Assembly (NCBI RefSeq): GCF_041729615.1 | Contig: NZ_CP154874.1 | Span: 1,245,001 to 1,309,000, forward strand | Direction: 5' to 3' | Source: Pseudomonas alcaligenes | Lineage (GTDB): Bacteria > Pseudomonadota > Gammaproteobacteria > Pseudomonadales > Pseudomonadaceae | DNA length: 64,000 bases | Program-made: the position numbers and the translations under genes | Shown here: positions 28,132 to 37,021 of the stretch, piece by piece | Position numbering within the stretch: position 1 is the first letter of the stretch | Layout: every line of letters begins with the position of its first letter | Notes under the pieces: model-generated | What the model was told of the DNA's origin: nothing | The model's input: only the letters and a program-made list of their open reading frames with translations | The model's database searches: none

Positions 28132-29229
28132 CTAACGCTTGTGGCCGGTGTCCAGCTTGTGCTCCAGGTGCATGGAGTAGCGGGACATGCCGAAACAGAA
28201 GATCCAGAACACCAGGGCGGCGAACACGTAGCCCTCGGTGGCCATGCCCAACCAGGTCGGGTCGGTGGTGGCTTGCTTGATGCTGTTGAGCAGGTCGAAC
28301 AGGCCGATGATGATCACCAGACTGGTGTCCTTGAACAGGGCGATGAAGGTGTTGACGATGCCCGGGATCACCAGCTTGAGCGCCTGCGGCAGGATCACCA
28401 GGCCCATCATCCGCCAGTAGCCCAGGCCCATGGCCGCGGCCGCCTCGTACTGGCCCTTGGGGATGGCCTGCAGGCCGCCACGCACCACTTCGGCGATGTA
28501 GGCGGACTGGAACAGGATCACCCCGATCAGCGCGCGCAGCAGCTTGTCGAAGCTCAGGCCTTCCGGCAGGAACAGCGGCAGCATCACCGAGGACATGAAC
28601 AGCACGGTGATCAGCGGCACGCCGCGCCAGAACTCGATGAAGGTCACGCAGATCACCCGGATCGCCGGCATCTTCGAGCGTCGGCCGAGGGCCAGCAGGA
28701 TGCCCAGCGGCAGCGCACCGGCGATGCCGACGGCGGCGATCACCAGGGTCAGCATCAGGCCGCCCCACTGGCTGGTCTCCACCTCGCTCAGGCCGAGGAA
28801 GCCACCATGCAGCAGCCAGAAGGCCAGCAGCGGGTAGGCCACCAGGAACGCCAGGCCATACAGGGCCTTGCGCGGCATCATCGGCACGAACAGCGGCGCC
28901 GCGCCGATCACCGCCAGCCACACGGTCAGATCCACGCGCCAGCGCAGCTCTTCCGGGTAGAAGCCGTACATGAACTGGCTGAAGCGCTCCTTGATGAACA
29001 CCCAGCAGGCGCCCTCGCTGGTGCAGTCGGCGCGGGTGGTGCCGCTCCAGTCGGCCTGGAACAGCGCCCACTGCAGCAGCGGCGGCACTATGAGCCAGAC
29101 CAGGTAGATGGCCAGCAGGGTCAGCAGGGTGTTGAACCAGTTGGAAAACAGATTGGCCCGCAGCCAGCCGATCACACCCACGCTCATGCGCGGCGGCGGC
29201 AGACTGGGACGGAATTGATGGACTTCCAT
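28132..29229 (-). CDS. aapM: L-amino-acid ABC transporter permease
   Basis: A 365-residue inner-membrane permease. It has hydrophobic segments at the N-terminus (FNTLLTLLAIYLVWLIVP) and a C-terminal HisM-type permease core with the EAA loop (AAAAMGLGYWRMMGLVILPQAL). The long insert between the first and following segments is typical of AapM/BztC. It pairs with AapQ. It begins 10 bp after aapQ. Confidence 0.93.
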   Translation of the reverse strand: MEVHQFRPSLPPPRMSVGVIGWLRANLFSNWFNTLLTLLAIYLVWLIVPPLLQWALFQADWSGTTRADCTSEGACWVFIKERFSQFMYGFYPEELRWRVDLTVWLAVIGAAPLFVPMMPRKALYGLAFLVAYPLLAFWLLHGGFLGLSEVETSQWGGLMLTLVIAAVGIAGALPLGILLALGRRSKMPAIRVICVTFIEFWRGVPLITVLFMSSVMLPLFLPEGLSFDKLLRALIGVILFQSAYIAEVVRGGLQAIPKGQYEAAAAMGLGYWRMMGLVILPQALKLVIPGIVNTFIALFKDTSLVIIIGLFDLLNSIKQATTDPTWLGMATEGYVFAALVFWIFCFGMSRYSMHLEHKLDTGHKR

Positions 29230-29239
29230 GCGCTTCTCC

Positions 29240-30424
29240 TTACCGCTCGATCAGCGCGATGCGCTTGTTGTACCAGTTCATCAGGATGGAAATGCTGATG
29301 CTGATGGCCAGGTACACGCTCATGGTGATGGCGATGACCTCGATGGCCTGACCGGTCTGGTTGAGGGTGGTACCGGCGAACAGCGAGACCATGTCCGGGT
29401 AGCCGATGCCCGCGGCCAGCGACGAGTTCTTGGTGATGTTCAGGTACTGGCTGGTCAGCGGCGGGATGATCACCCGCAGGGCCTGCGGAATGATCACCAG
29501 GCGCAGGGTCTTGCCGGCCGGCAGGCCCAGCGAGCGCGCCGCCTCGGTCTGGCCATGGCTGACCGCCTGGATGCCGGAGCGTACGTTCTCGGCGATGAAG
29601 GCGGCGGTGTAGATGGTCAGCGCCAGGGTCAACGCCATCAGCTCGGGGATCAGCACCCAACCGCCGGTGAAGTTGAAGCCCTTGAGTTCGGGCAGCGTCC
29701 AGTGGAAGGGATCGCCGAACACCAGCATGGCCAGCGCCGGCAGGCCAAACAGCAGCACCAGGCTGCTGATCAGGGTCGGGAAGGTCTGCCCGGATGCCTC
29801 GAAACGCTGCCGCGCCCAGCGGGCGAGGAAGAAGATCGCCACCAGCGCCACGACCAGGGCGATAAGGAAGGGCCAGAAGCCCTCGGCAATGGCCGGCGAC
29901 GGCATGTTCAGGCCGCGGTTGCTGAGGAAGAAGGTGTCGTTGATGCTCAGGCTCTGCCGCGGACCGGGCAGCGGCAGGAACACCGCGAAGTACCAGAAGA
30001 AGATCTGCAGCAGCGGCGGGATGTTGCGGAAGGTCTCGATATAGACGGTGGCCAGCTTGCTGATCAACCAGTTGGGCGACAGCCGCGCCACGCCAAGGAT
30101 GAAACCGAGGATGGTCGCCAGCACGATGCCGATCGCCGACACCAGCAGGGTGTTCAGCAGACCTATGACGAAGACGCGCCCGTAGGTGTCGCTCTCGGTG
30201 TAGTCGATCAGGTGCTGGGAGATGCCGAAGCCGGCGCTGTTGTCGAGGAAGCCGAAGCCGGACAGGATGCCGCGCTGGGCCAGGTTGCTCTGGGTGTTGT
30301 GGAACAGGTACCAGCCGACGGCCACCACGGCGACCACGGCGATGATCTGGAACAGCCAGGCGCGCACCTGCGGATCGGTCCAGACCGATGAGCGCGGGCG
30401 CGAGGGAATGGGGGGATTTTGCAT
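29240..30424 (-). CDS. aapQ: L-amino-acid ABC transporter permease
   Basis: A 394-residue permease, partner of AapM, with about eight membrane segments and the EAA loop (EAARSLGLPAGKTLRLVIIPQAL). I start at 30424 (MQNPPIPSRPR) because GAGG lies 6 nt upstream; an in-frame ATG at 30436 would add four residues. Two stable hairpins separate it from aapJ, a pattern that commonly lets the binding-protein mRNA outlast the permease mRNA. Confidence 0.92.
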   Translation of the reverse strand: MQNPPIPSRPRSSVWTDPQVRAWLFQIIAVVAVVAVGWYLFHNTQSNLAQRGILSGFGFLDNSAGFGISQHLIDYTESDTYGRVFVIGLLNTLLVSAIGIVLATILGFILGVARLSPNWLISKLATVYIETFRNIPPLLQIFFWYFAVFLPLPGPRQSLSINDTFFLSNRGLNMPSPAIAEGFWPFLIALVVALVAIFFLARWARQRFEASGQTFPTLISSLVLLFGLPALAMLVFGDPFHWTLPELKGFNFTGGWVLIPELMALTLALTIYTAAFIAENVRSGIQAVSHGQTEAARSLGLPAGKTLRLVIIPQALRVIIPPLTSQYLNITKNSSLAAGIGYPDMVSLFAGTTLNQTGQAIEVIAITMSVYLAISISISILMNWYNKRIALIER

Positions 30425-30441
30425 AACGGCCCTCATGGAAG

Positions 30442-30469
30442 CTCCGCGCCCCGAATCGGCGGCGCGGAG
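30442..30469 (-). repeat. Hairpin 2 in the aapJ-aapQ gap
   Basis: Perfect 9-bp stem CTCCGCGCC / GGCGCGGAG with a 10-nt loop, between aapJ and aapQ. Probably limits read-through or protects the aapJ mRNA 3' end. Confidence 0.6.
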
Positions 30470-30487
30470 TTCATGGAATCAGGAACA

Positions 30488-30514
30488 CCATCGCCCCGCG
30501 ACTGGGGGCGATGG
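30488..30514 (-). repeat. Hairpin 1 in the aapJ-aapQ gap
   Basis: Perfect 10-bp stem CCATCGCCCC / GGGGCGATGG with a 7-nt loop, 8 bp after the aapJ stop. Together with hairpin 2 it forms a double stem-loop typical behind abundant binding-protein genes. Confidence 0.65.
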
Positions 30515-30522
30515 CATGGCGG

Positions 30523-31551
30523 TCAACGCACCGGCGGCGCGTACTGCAGACCACCCTTGTTCCACAGGGCATTGAGACCACGCTCGATCTTCAGCTCGCT
30601 GCCGGCACCGACGTTGCGATCGAAGATTTCACCGTAGTTGCCGACTTGCTTGATGATCTGCACGGCCCAGTCCTTCGGCAGTTTCAGATCCTTGCCGAAG
30701 TCACCCTCGGCGCCCAGCAGGCGGGCGATGTCGGGGTTCTTGGTGGACTTGGCCATTTCTTCCACGTTGGCGGAAGTCACGCCCAGTTCCTCGGCGTTGA
30801 GCTGGGCGTACAGGCTCCAGCGCACGATGTCGAACCACTCCTCGTCACCCTGGCGCACGGCCGGGCCGAGCGGCTCCTTGGAGATCACTTCCGGCAGCAC
30901 CACGTAGTCGTCCGGCGCAGCCAGCTTGATGCGCTGGGCGTACAGTTGCGACTGGTCGGAGGTCAGCACGTCGCAACGGCCGGACTCCAGCGACTTGGCG
31001 CTCTCGTCGGAGGTGTCGTAGGTGATGGGGGTGTACTTCAGGCCATTGGCGCGGAAGTAGTCGGCCAGGTTCAGCTCGGTGGTGGTACCGGCCTGGATGC
31101 ACACGGTGGCGCCGTCCAGTTCCTTGGCGCTGGAAACGCCGAGCTTCTTGTTCACCAGGAAGCCCTGACCGTCGTAGTAGGTCACGCCGGTGAAGTTCAG
31201 GCCCATGGCCGCGTCGCGCGAGCTGGTCCAGGTGGTGTTGCGCGACAGCATGTCGACTTCGCCGGATTGCAGCGCGGTGAAGCGCTCCTTGGCGGTCAGC
31301 GGGCTGTACTTGACCTTGGAGGCGTCGCCGAACACGGCAGCGGCCACGGCACGGCAAACATCCACGTCGATGCCCATGTAGTTGCCCTTGGCATCGGCGT
31401 AGGAGAAACCGGGCAAGCCGTCGCTGATACCGCACTGCACGAAGCCTTTCTTCTGCACCGCATCCAGGGTCGCACCGGCCTGAGCGAAACCGCTCACGCC
31501 GAGCACCGCAGCCGTGGTCAATACCGCCAGGGTGGATTTCACCATCTTCAT
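30523..31551 (-). CDS. aapJ: L-amino-acid ABC transporter periplasmic binding protein
   Basis: A 342-residue binding protein with signal peptide (STLAVLTTAAVLGVSGFAQA, cleavage before GATLDAVQ) and a family 3 fold with the AapJ hallmark FVQCGISDGLPGFSYADAKG and DVCRAVAAAVFGD. It captures polar or general L-amino acids for AapQMP. The start at 31551 has GGAGG 5 nt upstream; a second ATG follows two codons later. The first gene of the operon, with a leader of about 230 nt if the sigma54 promoter at 31792-31807 is used. Confidence 0.94.
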   Translation of the reverse strand: MKMVKSTLAVLTTAAVLGVSGFAQAGATLDAVQKKGFVQCGISDGLPGFSYADAKGNYMGIDVDVCRAVAAAVFGDASKVKYSPLTAKERFTALQSGEVDMLSRNTTWTSSRDAAMGLNFTGVTYYDGQGFLVNKKLGVSSAKELDGATVCIQAGTTTELNLADYFRANGLKYTPITYDTSDESAKSLESGRCDVLTSDQSQLYAQRIKLAAPDDYVVLPEVISKEPLGPAVRQGDEEWFDIVRWSLYAQLNAEELGVTSANVEEMAKSTKNPDIARLLGAEGDFGKDLKLPKDWAVQIIKQVGNYGEIFDRNVGAGSELKIERGLNALWNKGGLQYAPPVR

Positions 31552-31619
31552 CAAAACCTCCAAGTGTTCTTGTTTGGTCGAGTCTCGGTCCTGCCGCCGT
31601 ACCCTTGTGAGGCACGTTC

Positions 31620-31642
31620 GATCCCGCCACCATGGCGGGATC
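31620..31642 (-). promoter_or_regulatory. Perfect 10-bp hairpin in the aapJ leader
   Basis: GATCCCGCCA (31620-31629) pairs with TGGCGGGATC (31633-31642) around CCA, 68 bp before the aapJ start. It would form a stable RNA stem in the leader or a DNA palindrome for a regulator. Confidence 0.55.
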
Positions 31643-31791
31643 AACCGGGGTGCGAACCTGAAGTGAGTCTAGATGCCGATCCGCGGACCGGCGAATCACC
31701 CACTCCGCCCCGCAGGTCATACGGGATTGAGACGCAGCAGATCGTCCGGCTTTCCGCTCCAGAGGCGGCCCCCGCCGGACCCGTTCGCTAC

Positions 31792-31807
31792 AGCAAGGGC
31801 CGTACCA
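31792..31807 (-). promoter_or_regulatory. Sigma54 (RpoN) promoter for aapJQMP
   Basis: Minus strand reads TGGTACG-GCCC-TTGCT, matching the RpoN consensus TGGCACG-N4-TTGCW at all but one position, with the invariant GG and GC correctly spaced. It points to aapJ about 240 bp away and implies activation by an enhancer-binding protein such as NtrC or an amino-acid-responsive regulator. Confidence 0.7.
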
Positions 31808-31844
31808 GTTTCCTGACCGAACGGTTTTTAACGAGGGTCAATAG

Positions 31845-32603
<759 letters not shown>

Positions 32604-32664
32604 GCCTGCGTCAAGGCATCGTCACCCCGCGCAACGGGCGCGCCAAGTGAAGCCTGCCCAGTCA

Positions 32665-32696
32665 GGCGAATGACGCTTCGGGCGGCGTCATTCGCC
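32665..32696 (+). terminator. Strong hairpin after the esterase gene
   Basis: Perfect 12-bp stem GGCGAATGACGC / GCGTCATTCGCC with an 8-nt loop, 61 bp after the stop. Only a short T stretch follows, so terminator function is likely but not textbook. Confidence 0.6.
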
Positions 32697-32742
32697 ACCT
32701 TTGACCGCTGGTCGGGCAGGCCGGGGTCAAGGATTGCCTAGG

Positions 32743-32762
32743 CCTTATTCCTGGGAATAAGG
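32743..32762. promoter_or_regulatory. 20-bp palindrome CCTTATTCC-TG-GGAATAAGG
   Basis: Two perfect 9-bp arms around TG, 83 bp upstream of the diguanylate cyclase gene. Candidate operator for a dimeric regulator; it could also form a short RNA hairpin. Confidence 0.6.
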
Positions 32763-32845
32763 TCAGAAATGGTGCTCGCCCCACGACAGGGAGTGTTAGC
32801 GATGCCAGCAAACAGACGCAGCCGGACAGGTTATTCATTGCACCG

Positions 32846-33784
32846 ATGAAAAACGCCCACTGGCCGCAGGATCTGCAGCAGATCCGTCAATCGCGACTGT
32901 TCCAGAACGTCGCCGCCAGCAGCCTGCAAAAGCTGCTCGGGGAATTTCGTGCTTGCGAACTGGAAGCCGGCGAGATTCTCCTGTCACCGTTCAACCGCAA
33001 CCAGCACCTCTACGTCCTGTTGGAAGGCGAGCTTAAGGTCTACCTCGGCTCCCTCGACAACCAGGCGGTGAGCACCCTGTCACCGGGCGACTGCGCCGGC
33101 GAGATCAGCTTCATCGACAACGACCGCCCCTCCGCCTATGTGGTGGCCACGCGCCCCTCGCTGATACTGCGCCTGCACCGCGAGTCGCTGGTCAAGCTGT
33201 TCGAGCAGTCGCCGGAGCTGATGCAGAACCTGCTGGAGCTGCTCTGCGACCGAGTTCGCCAGGGCAACCGGATCATCCTCGACAGCGAGCAGAGCGCCAA
33301 CCTCGACACCCTCACCGGCTGTTTCAATCGGCGCTGGCTGGAGCACGTGTACGAGCGCGAAAGCACTCGCTGCGCCTTCAATGGCCAGCCGCTGTGCATG
33401 CTCATGCTCGACGTCGATCACTTCAAGGCCTACAACGACCAGCACGGCCATCTGGCCGGCGATTACGCCCTGTGCCTGGTGGCGCACACCCTGCGCAACC
33501 AGCTGCGGCCCAAGGACAGCATGGTGCGCTATGGCGGCGAGGAATTCGTCATCCTCCTGCCGGAACTCAACGCCGAGGAGGCCCGCACCATCGGCGAGCG
33601 CCTGCGCCTGAGCCTGGAACAGGTCACCTCGTTCTACTCGCCGGTGGGCGTCCTGCCCGGCCTCACCGTGTCCATCGGCATGGCCCAGATGCAGCCCAAG
33701 GATGGTCTGGAAGGCCTGATCGCGCGGGCCGACGCGGCGCTGTACAAGGCCAAGCAGCAGGGGCGCAACTGCCTGTTCGGCTGA
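32846..33784 (+). CDS. Cyclic-nucleotide-binding diguanylate cyclase (GGDEF)
   Basis: A 312-residue protein. The N-terminal cNMP-binding-like domain (residues ~15-130, with CAGEISFIDNDRPSAYVV at the phosphate-binding cassette position) is fused to a GGDEF domain (from ~150, DTLTGCFNRRWLEH). The active site is GGEEF, and an RPKD inhibitory site lies five residues before it, so it should make c-di-GMP under product inhibition. No membrane segments. The input ligand is unknown. A perfect palindrome lies upstream. Confidence 0.9.
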   Translation: MKNAHWPQDLQQIRQSRLFQNVAASSLQKLLGEFRACELEAGEILLSPFNRNQHLYVLLEGELKVYLGSLDNQAVSTLSPGDCAGEISFIDNDRPSAYVVATRPSLILRLHRESLVKLFEQSPELMQNLLELLCDRVRQGNRIILDSEQSANLDTLTGCFNRRWLEHVYERESTRCAFNGQPLCMLMLDVDHFKAYNDQHGHLAGDYALCLVAHTLRNQLRPKDSMVRYGGEEFVILLPELNAEEARTIGERLRLSLEQVTSFYSPVGVLPGLTVSIGMAQMQPKDGLEGLIARADAALYKAKQQGRNCLFG

Positions 33785-33871
33785 CCCGGCCAAATCCCCC
33801 GGCGAATCGGCCGCCTCATCGCCCTGCACTGCATCGGCTTGTTAGAGTCGCGGCATAACAACAATGAATGG

Positions 33872-35041
33872 ATGCCCCTCATGCGCAAGCTGCTGCTCGC
33901 CCTGCTGCTCCTCGTCCCCGTCGGCGCCGGCGTCTTCTTCACCCTGCCCGGCCTGCTCGACCGCCAGATGAACAGCGTGGCCAATCCCGCCCCCTACCCC
34001 GCCAGCGACAAGGCAGAGGAACTGCATCGGCGCCTGTTCGTCGCCGACCTGCACGACGACGCCCTGCTCTGGCAACGCGACCTGCTGCAGCGCCACGACT
34101 ACGGCCACTCCGACCTGCCGCGCCTGCTCGAAGGCCACGTCGGCCTGCAGGTGTTCTCCACCGTGACCAAGACCCCGCGCGGCATCAACTACCAGAGCAA
34201 CCCCAGCGATACCGACAACATCACCCTGTTGGCCATGGCCCAGCGCTGGCCGCGGGCGACCTGGGACAGCCTGCTGCAACGCGCTCTGTACCAGGCCGGC
34301 AAGCTGGAGCAGGCCGCCGCCGGCAGCGCGGGGCAACTGGTGCTGGTACGCAGCCGTGGCGACCTGCAGGCCTTCCTGCAGGCCTGGCAGCAGGACCCGC
34401 AGCGGGTCGCCGCCCTGCTCGCCACCGAGGGCCTGCATCCCATCGAGGGTAAGCTGGAGAACATCGACCGCCTGTATGACGCCGGCTTTCGCATCGCCGG
34501 CCTGACCCACTTCTTCGACAACGAGGTCGGCGGCTCGGCCCATGGCCTGGAGAAAGGCGGGCTGACCCCGCTGGGCCGCCAGGTCGTCGCGCGCCTGGAG
34601 GAGAAGCGCATGCTGATCGACCTGGCCCACGCCTCCAAGGCGCTGATCGATGAAGTCCTGGCCGTCGCCAGGCGCCCGCTGCTGGTCTCCCACACCGGCG
34701 TGGCCGGCACCTGCCCGGGGCCGCGCAACCTCAGCGACGAACACCTCAAGCGCATCGCCGCCAGCGGCGGGGTGATCGGCATCGGCTACTGGGACGCCGC
34801 GGTCTGCGCGACCTCGGTCGACGCCATCGTCCGCGCCATCCGCTACACGGCGGACAAGGTCGGCGTGGCCCACGTGGCGCTGGGCTCGGACTTCAATGGC
34901 ACGGTGCACACGCCCTTCGACAGCACCGGCCTGGCGCAGATCACCGAGGGCCTGCAGAAGGCCGGCTTCAGCGAGGCCGAGATCGCCGCCATCATGGGCG
35001 GCAACGTGCGCGACCTGCTGCTGGCCAGCCTGCCCGACTGA
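33872..35041 (+). CDS. Membrane dipeptidase (renal dipeptidase family, M19)
   Basis: A 389-residue zinc peptidase with an N-terminal membrane anchor or signal (LLLALLLLVPVGAGVFFTLPG). Metal ligands of the M19 family are visible: VADLHDD, the glutamate in LLATEGLHP, histidines in DLAHASK and VSHTGV, and aspartate in LGSDFNG. It likely hydrolyses dipeptides, possibly D-amino-acid-containing, in the periplasm. Two possible ATGs (33872 and 33881) precede the anchor; neither has a strong ribosome site. Confidence 0.9.
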   Translation: MPLMRKLLLALLLLVPVGAGVFFTLPGLLDRQMNSVANPAPYPASDKAEELHRRLFVADLHDDALLWQRDLLQRHDYGHSDLPRLLEGHVGLQVFSTVTKTPRGINYQSNPSDTDNITLLAMAQRWPRATWDSLLQRALYQAGKLEQAAAGSAGQLVLVRSRGDLQAFLQAWQQDPQRVAALLATEGLHPIEGKLENIDRLYDAGFRIAGLTHFFDNEVGGSAHGLEKGGLTPLGRQVVARLEEKRMLIDLAHASKALIDEVLAVARRPLLVSHTGVAGTCPGPRNLSDEHLKRIAASGGVIGIGYWDAAVCATSVDAIVRAIRYTADKVGVAHVALGSDFNGTVHTPFDSTGLAQITEGLQKAGFSEAEIAAIMGGNVRDLLLASLPD

Positions 35042-35133
35042 GCCCCGCGCGCAGCCCGCCCGGCTCTTCGCCGCGCGGGCTTCTTGCATTACACTGGCCG
35101 GCGTTCATTCCTTAACCAATACGAGACCGGCCC

Positions 35134-36543
35134 GTGCTCAAAGCACTCAAGAAAATCTTCAGCAAGGGCGATGCCGAGCAGCCCACCCCAACCAGCTCCA
35201 CCCCCGCCAGCCAGCCGGCTGCCGCCCGCGAACCCCGCGCCGAACAGCCCAAGCCGGCGACCAAGCCGCGCGAGAAGAAGGCACGCAACGACAAGCCGCG
35301 CCAGGAGCGCCCGGCCAAGCCGGTGGATACCTGGAAGCTGGAAGACTTCGTGGTCGAACCCGCCGAAGGCAAGACCCGCTTCCACGACTTCAAGCTGGCC
35401 CCCGAGCTGATGCACGCCATCCACGACCTGGGCTTTCCCTACTGCACCCCGATCCAGGCCCAGGTCCTCGGCCACACCCTCAAGGGCAAGGACGCCATCG
35501 GCCGCGCCCAGACCGGCACCGGCAAGACCGCCGCCTTCCTCATCTCGACCATCACCCAGCTGCTGCAGACCCCGCCGCCCAAGGAACGCTACATGGGCGA
35601 GCCGCGCGCACTGATCATCGCGCCAACCCGCGAGCTGGTGGTGCAGATCGCCAAGGACGCCCAGGCCCTGACCAAGTACACCGGCCTCAACGTGATGAGC
35701 TTCGTCGGCGGCATGGACTTCGACAAGCAGCTCAAGCAGCTGGAGTCGCGCTACTGCGACATCCTGGTGGCCACCCCGGGCCGCCTGTTGGACTTCAACC
35801 AGCGCGGCGAGGTGCACCTGGACATGGTCGAGGTGATGGTGCTGGACGAGGCCGACCGCATGCTCGACATGGGCTTCATCCCCCAGGTACGCCAGATCAT
35901 CCGCCAGACCCCGATGAAGGGCGAGCGCCAGACCCTGCTGTTCTCCGCCACCTTCACCGAAGATGTGATGAACCTGGCGCGGCAGTGGACGGTCAACCCG
36001 GCGATCGTCGAGATCGAGCCGGAGAACGTCGCCAGCGACACCGTCGAGCAGCACGTCTACGCCGTGTCCAGCAAGGACAAGTACAAGCTGCTGTACAACC
36101 TGGTGACGCAGAACGACTGGCAGCGGGTGATGGTGTTCGCCAACCGCCGCGACGAGGTACGGCGCATCGAGGAGAAGCTGGTGCGCGATGGCGTCAGCGC
36201 TGCACAGATGTCCGGCGACGTGCCGCAGCACAAGCGGATCAAGACCCTGGAAGGCTTCCGCGAGGGCAAGATCCGCGTGCTGGTGGCCACCGACGTGGCC
36301 GGCCGCGGCATCCACGTCGATGCCATCAGCCACGTGATCAACTTCACCCTGCCGGAAGTGCCGGACGACTACGTGCACCGCATCGGCCGCACCGGTCGCG
36401 CCGGTGCCAGCGGTACCTCGATCAGCTTCGCCGGCGAGGACGACGCCTTCGCCCTGCCACCGATCGAGGAGCTGCTCGGGCGCAAGATCACCTGCGAGAT
36501 GCCGCCGGAAGAACTGCTCAAGCCGGTGCCGCGCAAGCACTGA
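35134..36543 (+). CDS. rhlB: DEAD-box RNA helicase RhlB
   Basis: A 469-residue ATP-dependent RNA helicase. All DEAD-box motifs are present: [47 protein letters not shown] and [11 protein letters not shown] basic, proline-rich N-terminal extension (residues ~15-65) is longer than in E. coli and may bind RNA or RNase E. The start is GTG at 35134 (LKALKKIF...). Unwinds structured mRNA in degradosome-type RNA turnover. Followed by a strong terminator. Confidence 0.93.
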   Translation: MLKALKKIFSKGDAEQPTPTSSTPASQPAAAREPRAEQPKPATKPREKKARNDKPRQERPAKPVDTWKLEDFVVEPAEGKTRFHDFKLAPELMHAIHDLGFPYCTPIQAQVLGHTLKGKDAIGRAQTGTGKTAAFLISTITQLLQTPPPKERYMGEPRALIIAPTRELVVQIAKDAQALTKYTGLNVMSFVGGMDFDKQLKQLESRYCDILVATPGRLLDFNQRGEVHLDMVEVMVLDEADRMLDMGFIPQVRQIIRQTPMKGERQTLLFSATFTEDVMNLARQWTVNPAIVEIEPENVASDTVEQHVYAVSSKDKYKLLYNLVTQNDWQRVMVFANRRDEVRRIEEKLVRDGVSAAQMSGDVPQHKRIKTLEGFREGKIRVLVATDVAGRGIHVDAISHVINFTLPEVPDDYVHRIGRTGRAGASGTSISFAGEDDAFALPPIEELLGRKITCEMPPEELLKPVPRKH

Positions 36544-36556
36544 TCGGCAGCCCAAG

Positions 36557-36584
36557 AAAAAGCCCGCTCGATGCGGGCTTTTTT
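36557..36584. terminator. Intrinsic terminator after rhlB
   Basis: Stem AAAAAGCCCGC / GCGGGCTTTTT (36557-36567 and 36573-36583) with a 5-nt loop and a T tract; the leading A tract lets it also serve the convergent ribbon-helix-helix gene. Confidence 0.88.
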
Positions 36585-36596
36585 GTGCGCGCCAGC

Positions 36597-36899
36597 CTAG
36601 CGCGACTGCACCAGACTGAGCACCTCGGCGCTGCGCTGCGGGCGCTGCGTCAGGAAGCGCGTGCAGCTGACGCGCAGGAAGGAAGCGAAGTTGACCACTT
36701 CGCCGCGGTAGTCCATGACCTCCTCGTACAGCTTGGTGATCAGCTGGTTGGTGGTCATGCCGTCGACCTCGGCGATCTCGCGCAGGATGTCCCAGAACTG
36801 GTTCTCCAGGCGCAGGGTGGTGACCACCCCGCGGATGCGCAGGGAGCGCGAGCGCGACTCGTAGAGGATAGGATCGGCCTTCACATACAGCTCACACAT
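36597..36899 (-). CDS. Ribbon-helix-helix domain protein
   Basis: A 100-residue protein of the RHH_4 type: VVTTLRLENQFWDILREIAEVDGMTTNQLITKLYEE is a ribbon strand plus two helices, with a C-terminal tail (SFLRVSCTRFLTQR). I prefer the start at 36899 (MCELYVKADPIL) because GGAG lies 6 nt upstream; an in-frame ATG at 36932 is possible. Probable DNA-binding regulator. The apparent prophage end lies only about 43 bp upstream of this start, so the insertion may have replaced its promoter. Confidence 0.82.
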   Translation of the reverse strand: MCELYVKADPILYESRSRSLRIRGVVTTLRLENQFWDILREIAEVDGMTTNQLITKLYEEVMDYRGEVVNFASFLRVSCTRFLTQRPQRSAEVLSLVQSR

Positions 36900-36942
36900 C
36901 GCCTGCTCCCGAATCTGCTGCGCGTCGGCCATGCTGCGTTGA

Positions 36943-36984
36943 TGTAGCGGCGCGCGAAAAACGCAGCGCCTGTGCGCGATAAAC
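36943..36984. repeat. Probable phage terminus with two transposase-site-like repeats
   Basis: GCGCGAAAAAC at 36952 and GCGCGATAAAC at 36974 lie exactly 22 bp apart, just inside a TGTAG that could be the phage end. Mu-type ends carry transposase sites of about this size and spacing, ending in TG. The region is between the last phage gene and a host gene. Confidence 0.5.
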
Positions 36985-37021
36985 CATCACGCTCAGGCGT
37001 TGCAGCTGTGGTAAAGGAATT

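Noticed and set aside
31620-31642. REP/BIME-type dispersed repeat in the aapJ leader
   Set aside because: Only one copy was noticed in the window, and it lies in the leader of an operon with its own promoter, so I list it as a leader hairpin.
36951-36962. CGCGAAAAACG near the prophage end as a fourth copy of the late element
   Set aside because: It lacks the paired T5 arm and the CCAAAAA side, and it fits better as one of two 22-bp-spaced end repeats.
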